A DNA stretch of 39,909 nucleotides from Thermogemmatispora sp. (GTDB lineage: Bacteria > Chloroflexota > Ktedonobacteria > Ktedonobacterales > Ktedonobacteraceae): assembly GCF_019683635.1 (NCBI RefSeq), contig NZ_JADGIA010000017.1, forward strand, positions 1 to 39,909, given 5' to 3'. Below, one piece after another: positions 24,641-34,161 of this stretch (position 1 is its first letter; each line of letters starts with the position of its first letter). A model generated the notes under the pieces. It was not told the origin of the DNA and did no database searches. It worked only from the letters and a program-made list of their open reading frames with translations. A program made the translations under genes and the position numbers.

Positions 24641-24702
24641 GTCGACCCATCCCCTCGACGGGCCGTTTGTCATCCTGGGTGCACCCGTCAGGATGGGTCG
24701 AT
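24641..24702. promoter_or_regulatory. Nested inverted repeats with competing stems
   Basis: TCGACCCATCC (24642-24652) pairs with GGATGGGTCGA (24691-24701) over 11 bp. Inside it GACGGG (24657-24662) can pair with CCCGTC (24684-24689). CATCCTG (24671-24677) can instead pair with CAGGATG (24689-24695), which overlaps and so excludes the first pairings. GGGTGCACCC (24677-24686) is itself a palindrome. The block lies between the SAM hydrolase-family gene and the histidine kinase gene, so it could be a terminator/antiterminator switch or a DNA-binding site. Confidence 0.5.
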
Positions 24703-24830
24703 CTCCCTTCTGTCAGCAGCGAGCCGGTGAGTCGACAGCCACCGCTGTCTCGTGTGACCCTCGCTCAGGAGGCTCTGGAGAGGAAGGGCAGCTGGACACT
24801 ATGACCACCACAAGGAGGAACGCACACCAC

Positions 24831-26216
24831 ATGGCGGCTGCCAGCGAAGCTCAGCAGCGATTCTACCGTCACTTGCGCCTGTTTGGCCTGCAATGGTTCC
24901 TCTTTTACATCGTTTCCCTGGCGATTGCTGACTATGTGGTGCTGAACTCTTCCCCCAGTTACTTTCATAACTGGCGGGCTGTGACCATCATCCTGCTCTC
25001 GTTACTCTTGCTCCTGGTACAGGCTTTCCATTTTGGGCCTATGTGGCTACTGCGGAAGCGTCGCTGGCCCCCAGCGCGTCCCTATGCCCTGATCCTTTGG
25101 GCCTGTTGCTATCTCATCTGTCTGGTGCTGGCCTGCATTGACCGCGGCCTGGCCTGGGACTACTGGCTCGTCTTTGGTCTCTGCTTCGCCATCTTTGAGC
25201 TGCCTTTTCTCATCTGGCCGCTGCTCTGCTCGCTCCTGACCTTCCTGCTGCTCAGCGGGGTCGTCCACTGGCCTCTGGAGCTGAATGATCTGGGTGTGCT
25301 GGGGGGACTACTTCTCTCGCTCAGCTCTGCGGTTATCTCGGCTTTTACCATCGCTCGCCTCTTCAATGAGCAGAAACGCAATACGCGCCTTTTACAGGAA
25401 TTGACCCAGGCCCATAGTGAGCTGGAGGAGGCCCATCGGCGTCTGGCGCTCTCGGCGGCTCAGGAACAGGAGCTGGCCGTCCTGCGCGAGCGCACGCGCC
25501 TGGCGCGCGAAATGCATGATACTCTCGGTCATGCCCTCACCCTGGTCAGCGTCAAGCTAGAGGTACTGCGGCGCCTTGTCGGTCGGGACCCGGAGCGCTG
25601 TGAGCGGGAGATTGTCGAGACGCTGCAAGTCACGCGCGAGGCCATGAACGAGCTGCGCGCCGCCATCGCAAAGCTACGTTCGCCCGTGCTGGCCCAATGC
25701 TCGCTAGGCCAGGCCGTGGCCGCCCTGGCCCAGCGCCTGGCCGCTCGCTGCGGCTGGGGCCTGGAGCTAGACCTTCCCCCCGAGTTGGAGCATCTGCCTG
25801 GTGACCGGCAGGAGATCCTGCTCAAAATCATTCAAGAGGCCCTCACTAACATCGAGAAGCATGCCCAGGCCACGCAGGTCTTGCTGCGGTTGCACACAGA
25901 AGCTGGCCGGCTCCAGCTTACCATTGCCGACAACGGCGTTGGTCTGCCGCTGGAGGTACAGGCCCAGCTCGCGGCCAGCAACCGGGACGGCGCACCAGCA
26001 GCCAGCGACAGTCTTTTCGGCCCGCTCACGGAGGCCGGTCCGGGGCCGGGCCACTATGGTCTGATCGGCATACGCGAGCGCGTGCACGAGCTAGGAGGCG
26101 AGCTTCGTCTCTGCCAGCCTGCTGGCGGAGGCTGCCAGCTTGACCTCAGCATTCCCCTCATCGAAGCCCCACGCGAAGCCCCACGCGATGTCATGTGCGA
26201 CCCCTCTTGCTCTTGA
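24831..26216 (+). CDS. NarL-class membrane sensor histidine kinase
   Basis: This 461-residue protein has five or six membrane helices in residues 20-175, a coiled coil (about 180-220, rich in Glu/Gln/Arg), a HisKA_3 dimerisation domain with REMHDTLGHALT (phospho-accepting H229) and a HATPase domain (N-box EALTNIEKHAQA, DNGVGLP, and HYGLIGIRERVHELGG as the G-box region). It should phosphorylate a NarL/LuxR-type response regulator; no such gene is adjacent, so it is an orphan here. The sensed signal is unknown; the sensor is all membrane-embedded. AGGAGGA 11 bases ahead of the ATG at 24831 supports this start; an ATG at 24801 would add ten residues. Confidence 0.92.
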   Translation: MAAASEAQQRFYRHLRLFGLQWFLFYIVSLAIADYVVLNSSPSYFHNWRAVTIILLSLLLLLVQAFHFGPMWLLRKRRWPPARPYALILWACCYLICLVLACIDRGLAWDYWLVFGLCFAIFELPFLIWPLLCSLLTFLLLSGVVHWPLELNDLGVLGGLLLSLSSAVISAFTIARLFNEQKRNTRLLQELTQAHSELEEAHRRLALSAAQEQELAVLRERTRLAREMHDTLGHALTLVSVKLEVLRRLVGRDPERCEREIVETLQVTREAMNELRAAIAKLRSPVLAQCSLGQAVAALAQRLAARCGWGLELDLPPELEHLPGDRQEILLKIIQEALTNIEKHAQATQVLLRLHTEAGRLQLTIADNGVGLPLEVQAQLAASNRDGAPAASDSLFGPLTEAGPGPGHYGLIGIRERVHELGGELRLCQPAGGGCQLDLSIPLIEAPREAPRDVMCDPSCS

Positions 26217-26539
26217 GAGGAGCACGGGTATTCAGATAAGCGACCAGGGCGGTCTCCTGACAGCGACCTGCTCCGGTGGCGCTGGTATTGACCTGGGCTG
26301 ACCGCTTGTGCGGCAGCGACCGCGCATCCTGTCGCCTTGCCCCGCGCCGCAGGCCACGCCGGCTAGCCAGCGCTACGCTTCTGTCTCTCCGGCCACAGTG
26401 GCTTACCGCTTTCTCCTTCGACAAAAAGAAAGGATCTACACGGACCAGCTCAGAAGGGGGAGAGCCGGCCAGCAGGGGGGCCGGGCTGGCGATCAGATAA
26501 TGACCCAGATGGGTGATGTTGAAAAGCGGCAGTCGCCAC
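26217..26539. other. Spacer without a recognised gene
   Basis: I see no supported gene, repeat or promoter in these 323 bases after the histidine kinase. Open frames on both strands here are composition artefacts of GC-rich DNA and match nothing I know. Confidence 0.4.
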
Positions 26540-26568
26540 TTGACAGGGGCCGGTCTGTACTGTATGCT
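26540..26568 (+). promoter_or_regulatory. Promoter upstream of the prkA cluster
   Basis: TTGACA (26540-26545) and TATGCT (26563-26568) are 17 bases apart. Transcription would start near 26575, giving prkA a leader of about 575 bases that includes the short ORF and hairpin at 26843-26937. Confidence 0.7.
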
Positions 26569-26842
26569 ACGATTACCGTTACTGTTTACTCTGGAACACG
26601 TCTGAATCGAGCAGCATATGCCATTCGACCAGGCAAGGTCTCCCCTGCGAGGGGAACAGGTGGAACCTCTCGGGAGGGGCGCAGGGGCAAGGAGAAGGAG
26701 GGGAGAGAACAGGAAGCAGGGAAAGTACTTGCTCCGCGTGGCCCGAGGGCCAGACGCACAGCGGCCCATCTTCTCTGCAGCTTGGCAAGCCGCGAGAGGG
26801 TATTGAGGGCGAGAGGAGATGCGGAAGGAGGGCGAGCAGAAG

Positions 26843-26884
26843 ATGCAGGCAGCAAATATAGTTATATCACATGTTGCAACGTAG
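26843..26884 (+). CDS. Possible 13-codon leader peptide of prkA
   Basis: An ATG with GGAAGGAGG about ten bases ahead opens a frame reading MQAANIVISHVAT and stops at TAG 26882-26884. That stop touches the first base of the hairpin at 26885-26937. Two ATA isoleucine codons and AAT are uncommon in GC-rich DNA. The arrangement suggests a translated leader that could affect folding of the hairpin. It may also be chance. Confidence 0.3.
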   Translation: MQAANIVISHVAT

Positions 26885-26937
26885 AAAGGGCTGGTTCTCT
26901 AGCTTGGCATGCAGATCGAGCAGAAAACCAGCCCTTT
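26885..26937 (+). promoter_or_regulatory. Hairpin in the prkA leader
   Basis: AAAGGGCTGGTT (26885-26896) and AACCAGCCCTTT (26926-26937) pair over 12 bp without a mismatch around a 29-base loop. It could be an attenuator or an independent bidirectional terminator. No clean U-run follows it, though TTTTT occurs 18 bases beyond. Confidence 0.5.
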
Positions 26938-27149
26938 GATATCATAGTTTACCTGTTTTTCGCGCCGGAAGGAGCAGCAGTCATTGTAGTCATAGCAGGC
27001 ATAGAAGGAAAGGAACCTCGGCAAAGGCGTACACCCGGTGTAACAGTCAGTAAGCGTTCTTCCCGTCCCGCCGGCGCTGGTCTGAGGCGAAGCGTCCCGC
27101 CTGCAGAATCAGCCGGCAGCCTAGCAGACAGAAGAAGAAAGGGTAACCT

Positions 27150-29045
<1,896 letters not shown>

Positions 29046-29305
29046 GAAACGGTCTTCCAGGGGGTGAACCAGCCGAGCCGCCGAACTACGCAGGCCCTGG
29101 CGTGGTCGTAGCCTGCCGCAGCGCCGAGCAGCCGATCGCGCCGCGCCGCTCTTCTGCCCACCTCTTGTTTGCCGGTCGCCTGATCCTGCCAGGCTGACCA
29201 GACCAGGCACGACGAGAGCAGAGGTCAGTCTGGGCCAGGGCGTGTGATGGGGAGGCGGGCCAGGCCGGGCCGGCAGGTAAGGCAGGACCAGGCGGCCTGC
29301 CAGGC

Positions 29306-29332
29306 CAGGGGTTCATCCCCTGTTCTCTTTTC
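29306..29332 (+). terminator. Intergenic hairpin with U-rich tract between prkA and yhbH
   Basis: CAGGGG (29306-29311) and CCCCTG (29317-29322) form a 6-bp stem around TTCAT, followed by TTCTCTTTTC. It lies within the 320-base gap, so it could reduce read-through from prkA into yhbH and spoVR. Confidence 0.5.
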
Positions 29333-29365
29333 GCTTCCGCTTCCAGCCAGGAAGGAGTGTGCGCT

Positions 29366-30514
29366 ATGTCCGTCTCACAACACGATTGGTCGCTGCACCG
29401 CAAGGGGCAGATTGACCAGGAGCGCCACAAGGAGAAGATTCGCGAGGCTATTAAGAAGAATCTGCAGGAGATTGTCAGCGAAGAGAGCATCATTCTCTCC
29501 GATGGCAAGAAGACGGTGCGCGTGCCGATCCGCTCGCTGGAGGAGTACCGCTTCCGCTATGATCCTGGGCGTCAATCTCATGCGGGCCAGGGCGATGGGA
29601 AGAGCCGCGTCGGCGATGTGATCGCTCAGGAGCCACGCGCGGGCCGCGGCAAGAAGGGCGAGGCGGGGAAAGATCCCGGCTACGACTACTACGAGGCCGA
29701 GATCAGCATGGAGGAGCTGTCGGAGCTGATCTTCGAGGACCTGGAGCTGCCCAATCTGGAGCAGAAGCGCCAGCAGGAGCTGCAGACCGACGCCGTCCGC
29801 TTTACCGATATCCGCAAGCATGGCCCGCTGACCAATCTCGATAAGAAGCGCACCATTCTGGAGAATATGAAGCGCAACGCCGCCAAGGGCGAGCCGCGTT
29901 TTCAGGACATCAAGAACGAGGATCTGCGCTTCAAGGTTTGGGAGCCAACTATTCGTTACGAGTCGAACGCCGTCGTGATCGCCATGATGGATGTCTCCGG
30001 CTCGATGGGCGAGTTCGAGAAGTATATCGCCAGAAGCTTCTACTTCTGGATGGTACGCTTCCTGCGCACAAAGTACAATAACGTCCACATTGTCTTTATC
30101 AGTCACCACACCGAGGCCAAGGAGGTGACGGAGGAGGAGTTTTTCCACAAGGGCGAGAGTGGCGGCACCCAGGTTTCGTCGGCCTATGAGCTGGCGCTGC
30201 AAATCATTAAGGAGCGCTTCAATCCCCACGACTGGAATATCTACCCCTTCCATTTCTCGGATGGCGATAACCTTCCCTGGGATAATGATCGCTGCGTGCA
30301 GCTGGTGCAGCAGCTCATCGAGCTGTGTAATATCTTCGGCTACGGCGAGATCCGCGAAGGCCACTATCGCTCTCCCAGTACGCTGATGTCGGCCTATAGC
30401 CGCATCACGGACAAGAAGTTTGTGGCGGTGACGATCTCTGACAAGAAGGAAGTCTATCCGGCGCTGCGCAAGTTCTTCGCGCGCCGCGGCGATGCTGTGC
30501 CTGCTGGCAGATAA
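29366..30514 (+). CDS. yhbH: DUF444 (YhbH/YeaH) von Willebrand A-like protein
   Basis: This 382-residue protein is the YhbH/YeaH (DUF444) partner of PrkA. It has a helical N-terminal part (about 1-130) with a basic start, then a von Willebrand A-like domain with the metal-binding MIDAS motif MMDVSGSMG (209-215) and the GESGGTQVSSAYE segment that completes the site. It ends in an IRVTIS-like strand (FVAVTISDKKEVYPALRKFF). Such a domain suggests metal-dependent binding to partner proteins, possibly PrkA or SpoVR. The ATG at 29366 has AAGGAG eight bases ahead; a GTG at 29357 is in the ribosome site itself. spoVR starts 25 bases after its stop. Confidence 0.95.
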   Translation: MSVSQHDWSLHRKGQIDQERHKEKIREAIKKNLQEIVSEESIILSDGKKTVRVPIRSLEEYRFRYDPGRQSHAGQGDGKSRVGDVIAQEPRAGRGKKGEAGKDPGYDYYEAEISMEELSELIFEDLELPNLEQKRQQELQTDAVRFTDIRKHGPLTNLDKKRTILENMKRNAAKGEPRFQDIKNEDLRFKVWEPTIRYESNAVVIAMMDVSGSMGEFEKYIARSFYFWMVRFLRTKYNNVHIVFISHHTEAKEVTEEEFFHKGESGGTQVSSAYELALQIIKERFNPHDWNIYPFHFSDGDNLPWDNDRCVQLVQQLIELCNIFGYGEIREGHYRSPSTLMSAYSRITDKKFVAVTISDKKEVYPALRKFFARRGDAVPAGR

Positions 30515-30539
30515 GTGCAACTGCAAGGGAGAGATGCCT

Positions 30540-32003
30540 ATGGCGGATAGCGATCTGGAGCGCCTGCGTGATCGCATCGGCTATGCCTGGGAGATTGCCC
30601 ATGAGTTCGGGCTGGACCCCTTCCCGACTCATTTCGAGCTGGTCCCGGCCACCATTATGTATGAGTTTGCTTCCTACAGCCTGCCGGGCCGCTTCAGCCA
30701 CTGGACTCACGGAAAGGCTTACTACCGTCAGAAGATGCTCTATGATCTGGGGCTGAGCAAGATCTATGAGATGGTGGTCAACACGAATCCGAGCTACGCC
30801 TTTCTGATGGAGATGAACGATCTGCTCCAGAATACCTTTGTGGCGGCGCATGTCTTCGGGCATACCGATTTCTTTAAGAATAATGTCTACTTTCAGCATA
30901 CGTCGCGTCGCATGATCGAGCGCGCCAGTCTCAATGCGGAGCGCATCGCCAAGTATGAGTTCGATCATGGCAAGCTGGAGGTGGAGCGCTTTCTCGACGC
31001 CGTGCTCTCGATCCAGGAGCATGTCGACTACCATCTCTTCTTGAAGGGAGAGGATGAGGGGGAGGAAGAGGAGCAGCTCAGGCGCGGCGAGGTGTCTCGC
31101 ACACGGCCCTCAACGGAGTACGACGATCTCTGGGAGCTGGATCGTGAGGAGAAGGAGCGTCGCGCCGAAGAGGAGCGCGAGCGTCGCCGTGGTCGCCCCC
31201 CGAAGTTCCCCGAGAAACCGCAGAAGGATCTCCTGCTCTTTTTGATCCGTCATTCTCCTATTCTGGAGCCGTGGCAGCGCGATGTGATTGAGATTGTGCG
31301 TCAGGAGTTCCTGTACTTTGTGCCGCAGATGCAGACAAAGGTCATGAATGAGGGTTGGGCCTCTATCTGGCACTCGCGCATCATGCGTGAGATGGCCGAT
31401 CGCGGCATGCTCTCCGATGCCGAGGCGGTGGAGTTCGCGCGCATGCACGCGAGCGTGCTCTCGCCCTCGCGCACATCGCTCAATCCCTACTACCTGGGTT
31501 ACAAGATTTTCGAGGATATTGAGCGCCGTTGGGATAACCCGACCAGGGAGGAGCAGGAGCGCCTCGGGCGCAAGCCAGGCATGGGCCGCCAGAAGATCTT
31601 TGAGGTCCGTGAGCTGGATAACGATGTGTCGTTCTTGCGCAACTATCTGACGAAGGAGCTGGTCGAGGAGCTGGATCTCTACCTGTATAAAAAGGAAGGC
31701 GATGAGTGGGTGATTGTGGAAAAGAACTGGGAGAAGGTGCGCGACGGCATCGTAGCCAGCATGACGAACTTCGGCTTCCCCTATATCGTGGTCGACGATG
31801 GCGACTATCGCGGCAACCGTGAGCTGTATCTGCGCCATCTACATGAGGGCCAGGACCTCGACATGGTCTATGCTGAGAGGACGCTGCAGTATGTCCATCA
31901 GCTCTGGGGTCGACCGGTCCATCTGGAGACAGTCTACGATGGCAAGCGTATTCTGCTCTCCTACGATGGTGAGCGCAATAGCAAGACGACACTTGAGCGC
32001 TAA
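30540..32003 (+). CDS. spoVR: SpoVR family protein
   Basis: This 487-residue protein is SpoVR (YcgB in Escherichia coli), needed for spore cortex formation in Bacillus and linked to the stationary phase elsewhere. It has the recognised N-terminal segments ELVPATIMYEFASYSLPGRFSHW and NTNPSYAFLMEMNDLLQNTFV, the HVFGHTDFFKNNVYF motif, and the MNEGWASIWHSRIMRE segment. The middle holds a charged Glu/Arg-rich stretch (about 183-240). Histidines in HVFGHTDFF and EHVDYH could bind metal; no reaction is established. The ATG at 30540 has GGGAG eight bases ahead; an ATG six bases upstream would be too close to it. A strong terminator follows. Confidence 0.96.
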   Translation: MADSDLERLRDRIGYAWEIAHEFGLDPFPTHFELVPATIMYEFASYSLPGRFSHWTHGKAYYRQKMLYDLGLSKIYEMVVNTNPSYAFLMEMNDLLQNTFVAAHVFGHTDFFKNNVYFQHTSRRMIERASLNAERIAKYEFDHGKLEVERFLDAVLSIQEHVDYHLFLKGEDEGEEEEQLRRGEVSRTRPSTEYDDLWELDREEKERRAEEERERRRGRPPKFPEKPQKDLLLFLIRHSPILEPWQRDVIEIVRQEFLYFVPQMQTKVMNEGWASIWHSRIMREMADRGMLSDAEAVEFARMHASVLSPSRTSLNPYYLGYKIFEDIERRWDNPTREEQERLGRKPGMGRQKIFEVRELDNDVSFLRNYLTKELVEELDLYLYKKEGDEWVIVEKNWEKVRDGIVASMTNFGFPYIVVDDGDYRGNRELYLRHLHEGQDLDMVYAERTLQYVHQLWGRPVHLETVYDGKRILLSYDGERNSKTTLER

Positions 32004-32027
32004 GCCCATGTCGCTTTTCAGGGACTG

Positions 32028-32086
32028 GCGCGGCAGGCGAAAATGCTGGGACGCAGCTCATTTCGCTGCCGCGCTCTTGTCTTTTT
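32028..32086 (+). terminator. Intrinsic terminator of the prkA-yhbH-spoVR cluster
   Basis: GCGCGGCAG plus CGAAA (from 32028, one bulged G between them) pairs with TTTCG plus CTGCCGCGC (to 32074), about 14 bp in total, followed by TCTTGTCTTTTT. It begins 25 bases past the spoVR stop. Its T-rich tail is also the -35 region of the next promoter. Confidence 0.85.
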
Positions 32087-32105
32087 GGGAGGCCTCGTCT
32101 ATACT
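32077..32105 (+). promoter_or_regulatory. Promoter overlapping the spoVR terminator
   Basis: TTGTCT (32077-32082) and TATACT (32100-32105) are 17 bases apart; the -35 uses bases of the terminator's T-tract. A start near 32112 would give the gene at 32233 a leader of about 120 bases. Confidence 0.65.
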
Positions 32106-32232
32106 ACGACTGTCTACAGTAGTGTACTTTCTTGCACTTCCTCCAGGCACTTGAGGGGTCGCGCACATCGTTGATAGATCCTCCTCTTTCTCTCCTGGCA
32201 TGGAGCGGTGATTTTCTGCAAAGGAGGATTCC

Positions 32233-33042
32233 ATGCCATTTGGCCCTCATCTGATCATTTCTTGTGAGAAAGAACAGTGGATTCTGGACCGCGTGTACTA
32301 TGAACCGCAGCAGGATGATCAGGAGACTTTTGCGAGCGCTCTGGGTCAGGTAATCTACGATGCTCAGTGGTACGTGGTGACCTCTGAGCGTCCCTACAAA
32401 CAGGGTTTGCCCAAAGGGATCTTGCTGCGCGTTGTTCTAATGGGGGAAGAGACCTTAACAGCTGCTCATGAGGAGGTGCTGCGGGCAGAGGGCTTCAGCC
32501 CGGAGGCCCCGGGCTGGGTGCTGCGCTTCCCTCTCAGTTGGGAGTTGGATCAGAACTATCGGCTGCTGCAAGAGGAGCTGGAGCGGCGGGTCGATCGCCG
32601 TGATCCTCGCCTTCCTCACGATGAGCATACCAGTGTGGCAGTGCACAATCTGAAGGCCCTCATAGAAGTTGCGCGTACAGCGCTCGGCCTCGATCTGGAT
32701 AGCTCCTTTGAGAGCGTTAAGAAGCTGGATGAGCTGCTCCTCATGGAGGGGGTGGAACCGGAATGGCGCTTTCGGGTCTTCTCACCGGCGACGCTGATCG
32801 CCTGTGGCGACTATACGGCTGAGGTGGCTGTGCGCACCTTTCCTGAGCTGTACTGGAGCGACGATGAGCCGGATGAGGCTTATCCGCTGGCATTTGAGGG
32901 AAGCCTCACGCCAGAGAGTGGCAGGGGAGGAAAGATGAACCCACGCGGTAAGGCCAGGAAGCGCTGTCTTTACGGAGATGGAGACTCGCTCTATAGTTTG
33001 ATCGCGGTAGTGATTGACCTGCTGCGCCGGAACCGCTCCTAG
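32233..33042 (+). CDS. Hypothetical protein next to the spoVR cluster
   Basis: I do not recognise this 269-residue protein. It starts at an ATG with an excellent AAGGAGG site five bases ahead, so translation is well supported. The first part (about 1-120) is aromatic- and acid-rich with a WILDRVYYEPQQDD segment; the middle (about 130-175) is a helical stretch (SVAVHNLKALIEVARTALGLDL, then SSFESVKKLDELLL); the end is basic. There is no signal peptide, membrane helix or cysteine cluster, so it is probably cytoplasmic. It follows the spoVR terminator but has its own promoter, so it is separately regulated, and a role with PrkA/SpoVR is not shown. Confidence 0.8.
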   Translation: MPFGPHLIISCEKEQWILDRVYYEPQQDDQETFASALGQVIYDAQWYVVTSERPYKQGLPKGILLRVVLMGEETLTAAHEEVLRAEGFSPEAPGWVLRFPLSWELDQNYRLLQEELERRVDRRDPRLPHDEHTSVAVHNLKALIEVARTALGLDLDSSFESVKKLDELLLMEGVEPEWRFRVFSPATLIACGDYTAEVAVRTFPELYWSDDEPDEAYPLAFEGSLTPESGRGGKMNPRGKARKRCLYGDGDSLYSLIAVVIDLLRRNRS

Positions 33043-33162
33043 CTCTCTCTCAGCCGACGCGCCGGTGCTCCGGCCAGCCGTGCTGAGGTCAAGCTCTGGC
33101 AATGGCGGGACGGGGCGACCGGCGCGCGGTCTGTGCTCTGTTGCCTGCTAGCGAGGAGACAG

Positions 33163-33780
33163 CTACCAGTAGCGCTCTTCTGCCCACGGGTCGCCGCGGT
33201 TATGGTAGCCGCGCATCTCCCAGAAGCCCGGACGGTCCTCGGCCATGAACTCCAGCCCGTCGAGCCACTTCGCGCTCTTGTAGAAGTAGAGCTTGGGAAC
33301 GACCAGGCGCACCGGGCCCCCGTGGTCCGGCTCCAGGTCCTTGCCATCGTGCTTGATAGCAATCAGCACGTCATCATCGTCCAGGCTGGAGAGCGGCATA
33401 TTGGTCGTGTAACCGGTCCAGGAATGGGCCATGACGTATCTGGCGCTCGGCAGTGGGCGGGCGCGCTTGAGAATCTCGCGGATGTGGACGCCTTCCCAGG
33501 TGTTATCGAAACGGCTCCAGGTGGTGACGCAATGGATATCGGTGGTAATGGTCACCCGTGGCAGCGCGAGGAACTCTTCCCAGGTCAATTCAAAAGGCTG
33601 TTCGACCTCACCGGTGATCTTGAGTCGCCAGTCGGGCGGGAAGCTCGGTGTGCGCTCGTAGCTGAGCACTGGCCATTTCTTGGTCAGGTACTGGCCAGGC
33701 GGCAGCCGGTCTGGTCCCGGGCCCTCTTTAGCGTTGGGATTGGTCGCTCTTTCAGATGCCTGTCGTTTAAACAGACTCAT
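33163..33780 (-). CDS. Cytosolic sulfite-oxidase-fold molybdopterin enzyme
   Basis: This 205-residue protein has the molybdopterin-binding SUOX fold in a minimal form: WRLKITGEVEQPFELTWEEFLALP near the start, then DIHCVTTWSRFDNTWEGV with the molybdenum-coordinating cysteine C84, and the GGPVRLVVPKLYFYKSAKWLDGLEFM segment. It resembles the catalytic subunit of MsrP/YedY-type and sulfite-oxidase-like oxidoreductases. It has no Tat or Sec signal peptide, and it lacks the dimerisation domain of full sulfite oxidases. The physiological substrate is unknown. AAGGAG nine bases before the ATG at 33780 supports the start; an upstream ATG at 33864 adds a sequence that looks non-coding. Confidence 0.9.
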   Translation of the reverse strand: MSLFKRQASERATNPNAKEGPGPDRLPPGQYLTKKWPVLSYERTPSFPPDWRLKITGEVEQPFELTWEEFLALPRVTITTDIHCVTTWSRFDNTWEGVHIREILKRARPLPSARYVMAHSWTGYTTNMPLSSLDDDDVLIAIKHDGKDLEPDHGGPVRLVVPKLYFYKSAKWLDGLEFMAEDRPGFWEMRGYHNRGDPWAEERYW

Positions 33781-33942
33781 GCTGCTGGACTCCTTATACC
33801 TGGTGATTTTCCAGGTGAGCAATAGCTGGCAAAGGTCAGTCGGACAGTATATTACATCAGTCATAACAGTCTCGCCCAGGGGAAAATTCCCCTGGGCTGT
33901 CAGAGAAGAGGGCGGCTCAGGAGGGCTGCGGATGGACGGGTG

Positions 33943-33971
33943 TTGTGCTTTAGTCGACCAGGCACTACAAT
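33943..33971 (+). promoter_or_regulatory. Promoter of the membrane protein gene at 34162
   Basis: TTGTGC (33943-33948) and TACAAT (33966-33971) are separated by 17 bases. A start near 33979 gives a leader of about 180 bases that contains the structure at 33999-34052. Confidence 0.6.
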
Positions 33972-33998
33972 AGAGGGGCGGCTGCGCAAGCGAGGGAG

Positions 33999-34052
33999 CC
34001 GGCCCAAGAGAATCAGGCTGCGGAAGCCTGAAGAAGGAGCATGATGGGCCGG
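33999..34052 (+). promoter_or_regulatory. Structured leader before the membrane protein gene
   Basis: CCGGCCC (33999-34005) and GGGCCGG (34046-34052) form an outer 7-bp stem. TCAGGCT (34013-34019) and AGCCTGA (34025-34031) form an inner 7-bp stem. The single-stranded parts include AAGAAGGAGCATG, an SD-like segment. I do not recognise it as a known riboswitch. It may be a cis-regulatory RNA. Confidence 0.4.
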
Positions 34053-34161
34053 GAGAGAGACCATCAGTGCTGGATCGAAGCCTGATCAGCTTCCTCGCTT
34101 CACGAATGAGCAGATAACCATACGGGTTGCCTACTGGCGGCGAGGCAGGAGGGAGCGAGCG

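Noticed and set aside
26960..26990. GCCGGAAGGAGCAGC, resembling the conserved core of SRP RNA
   Set aside because: One base is missing relative to the SRP motif, the partner strand (CCAGGTCAGG) is absent and the surrounding bases do not fold as SRP RNA.
29375..30577. 400-codon minus-strand open frame opposite yhbH
   Set aside because: Low-complexity translation, no domain and complete overlap with the well-supported yhbH gene.
32101..32125. Inverted repeat around ACTGTCTACAGT as a possible operator
   Set aside because: Only 5 bp pair cleanly; the outer bases mismatch.
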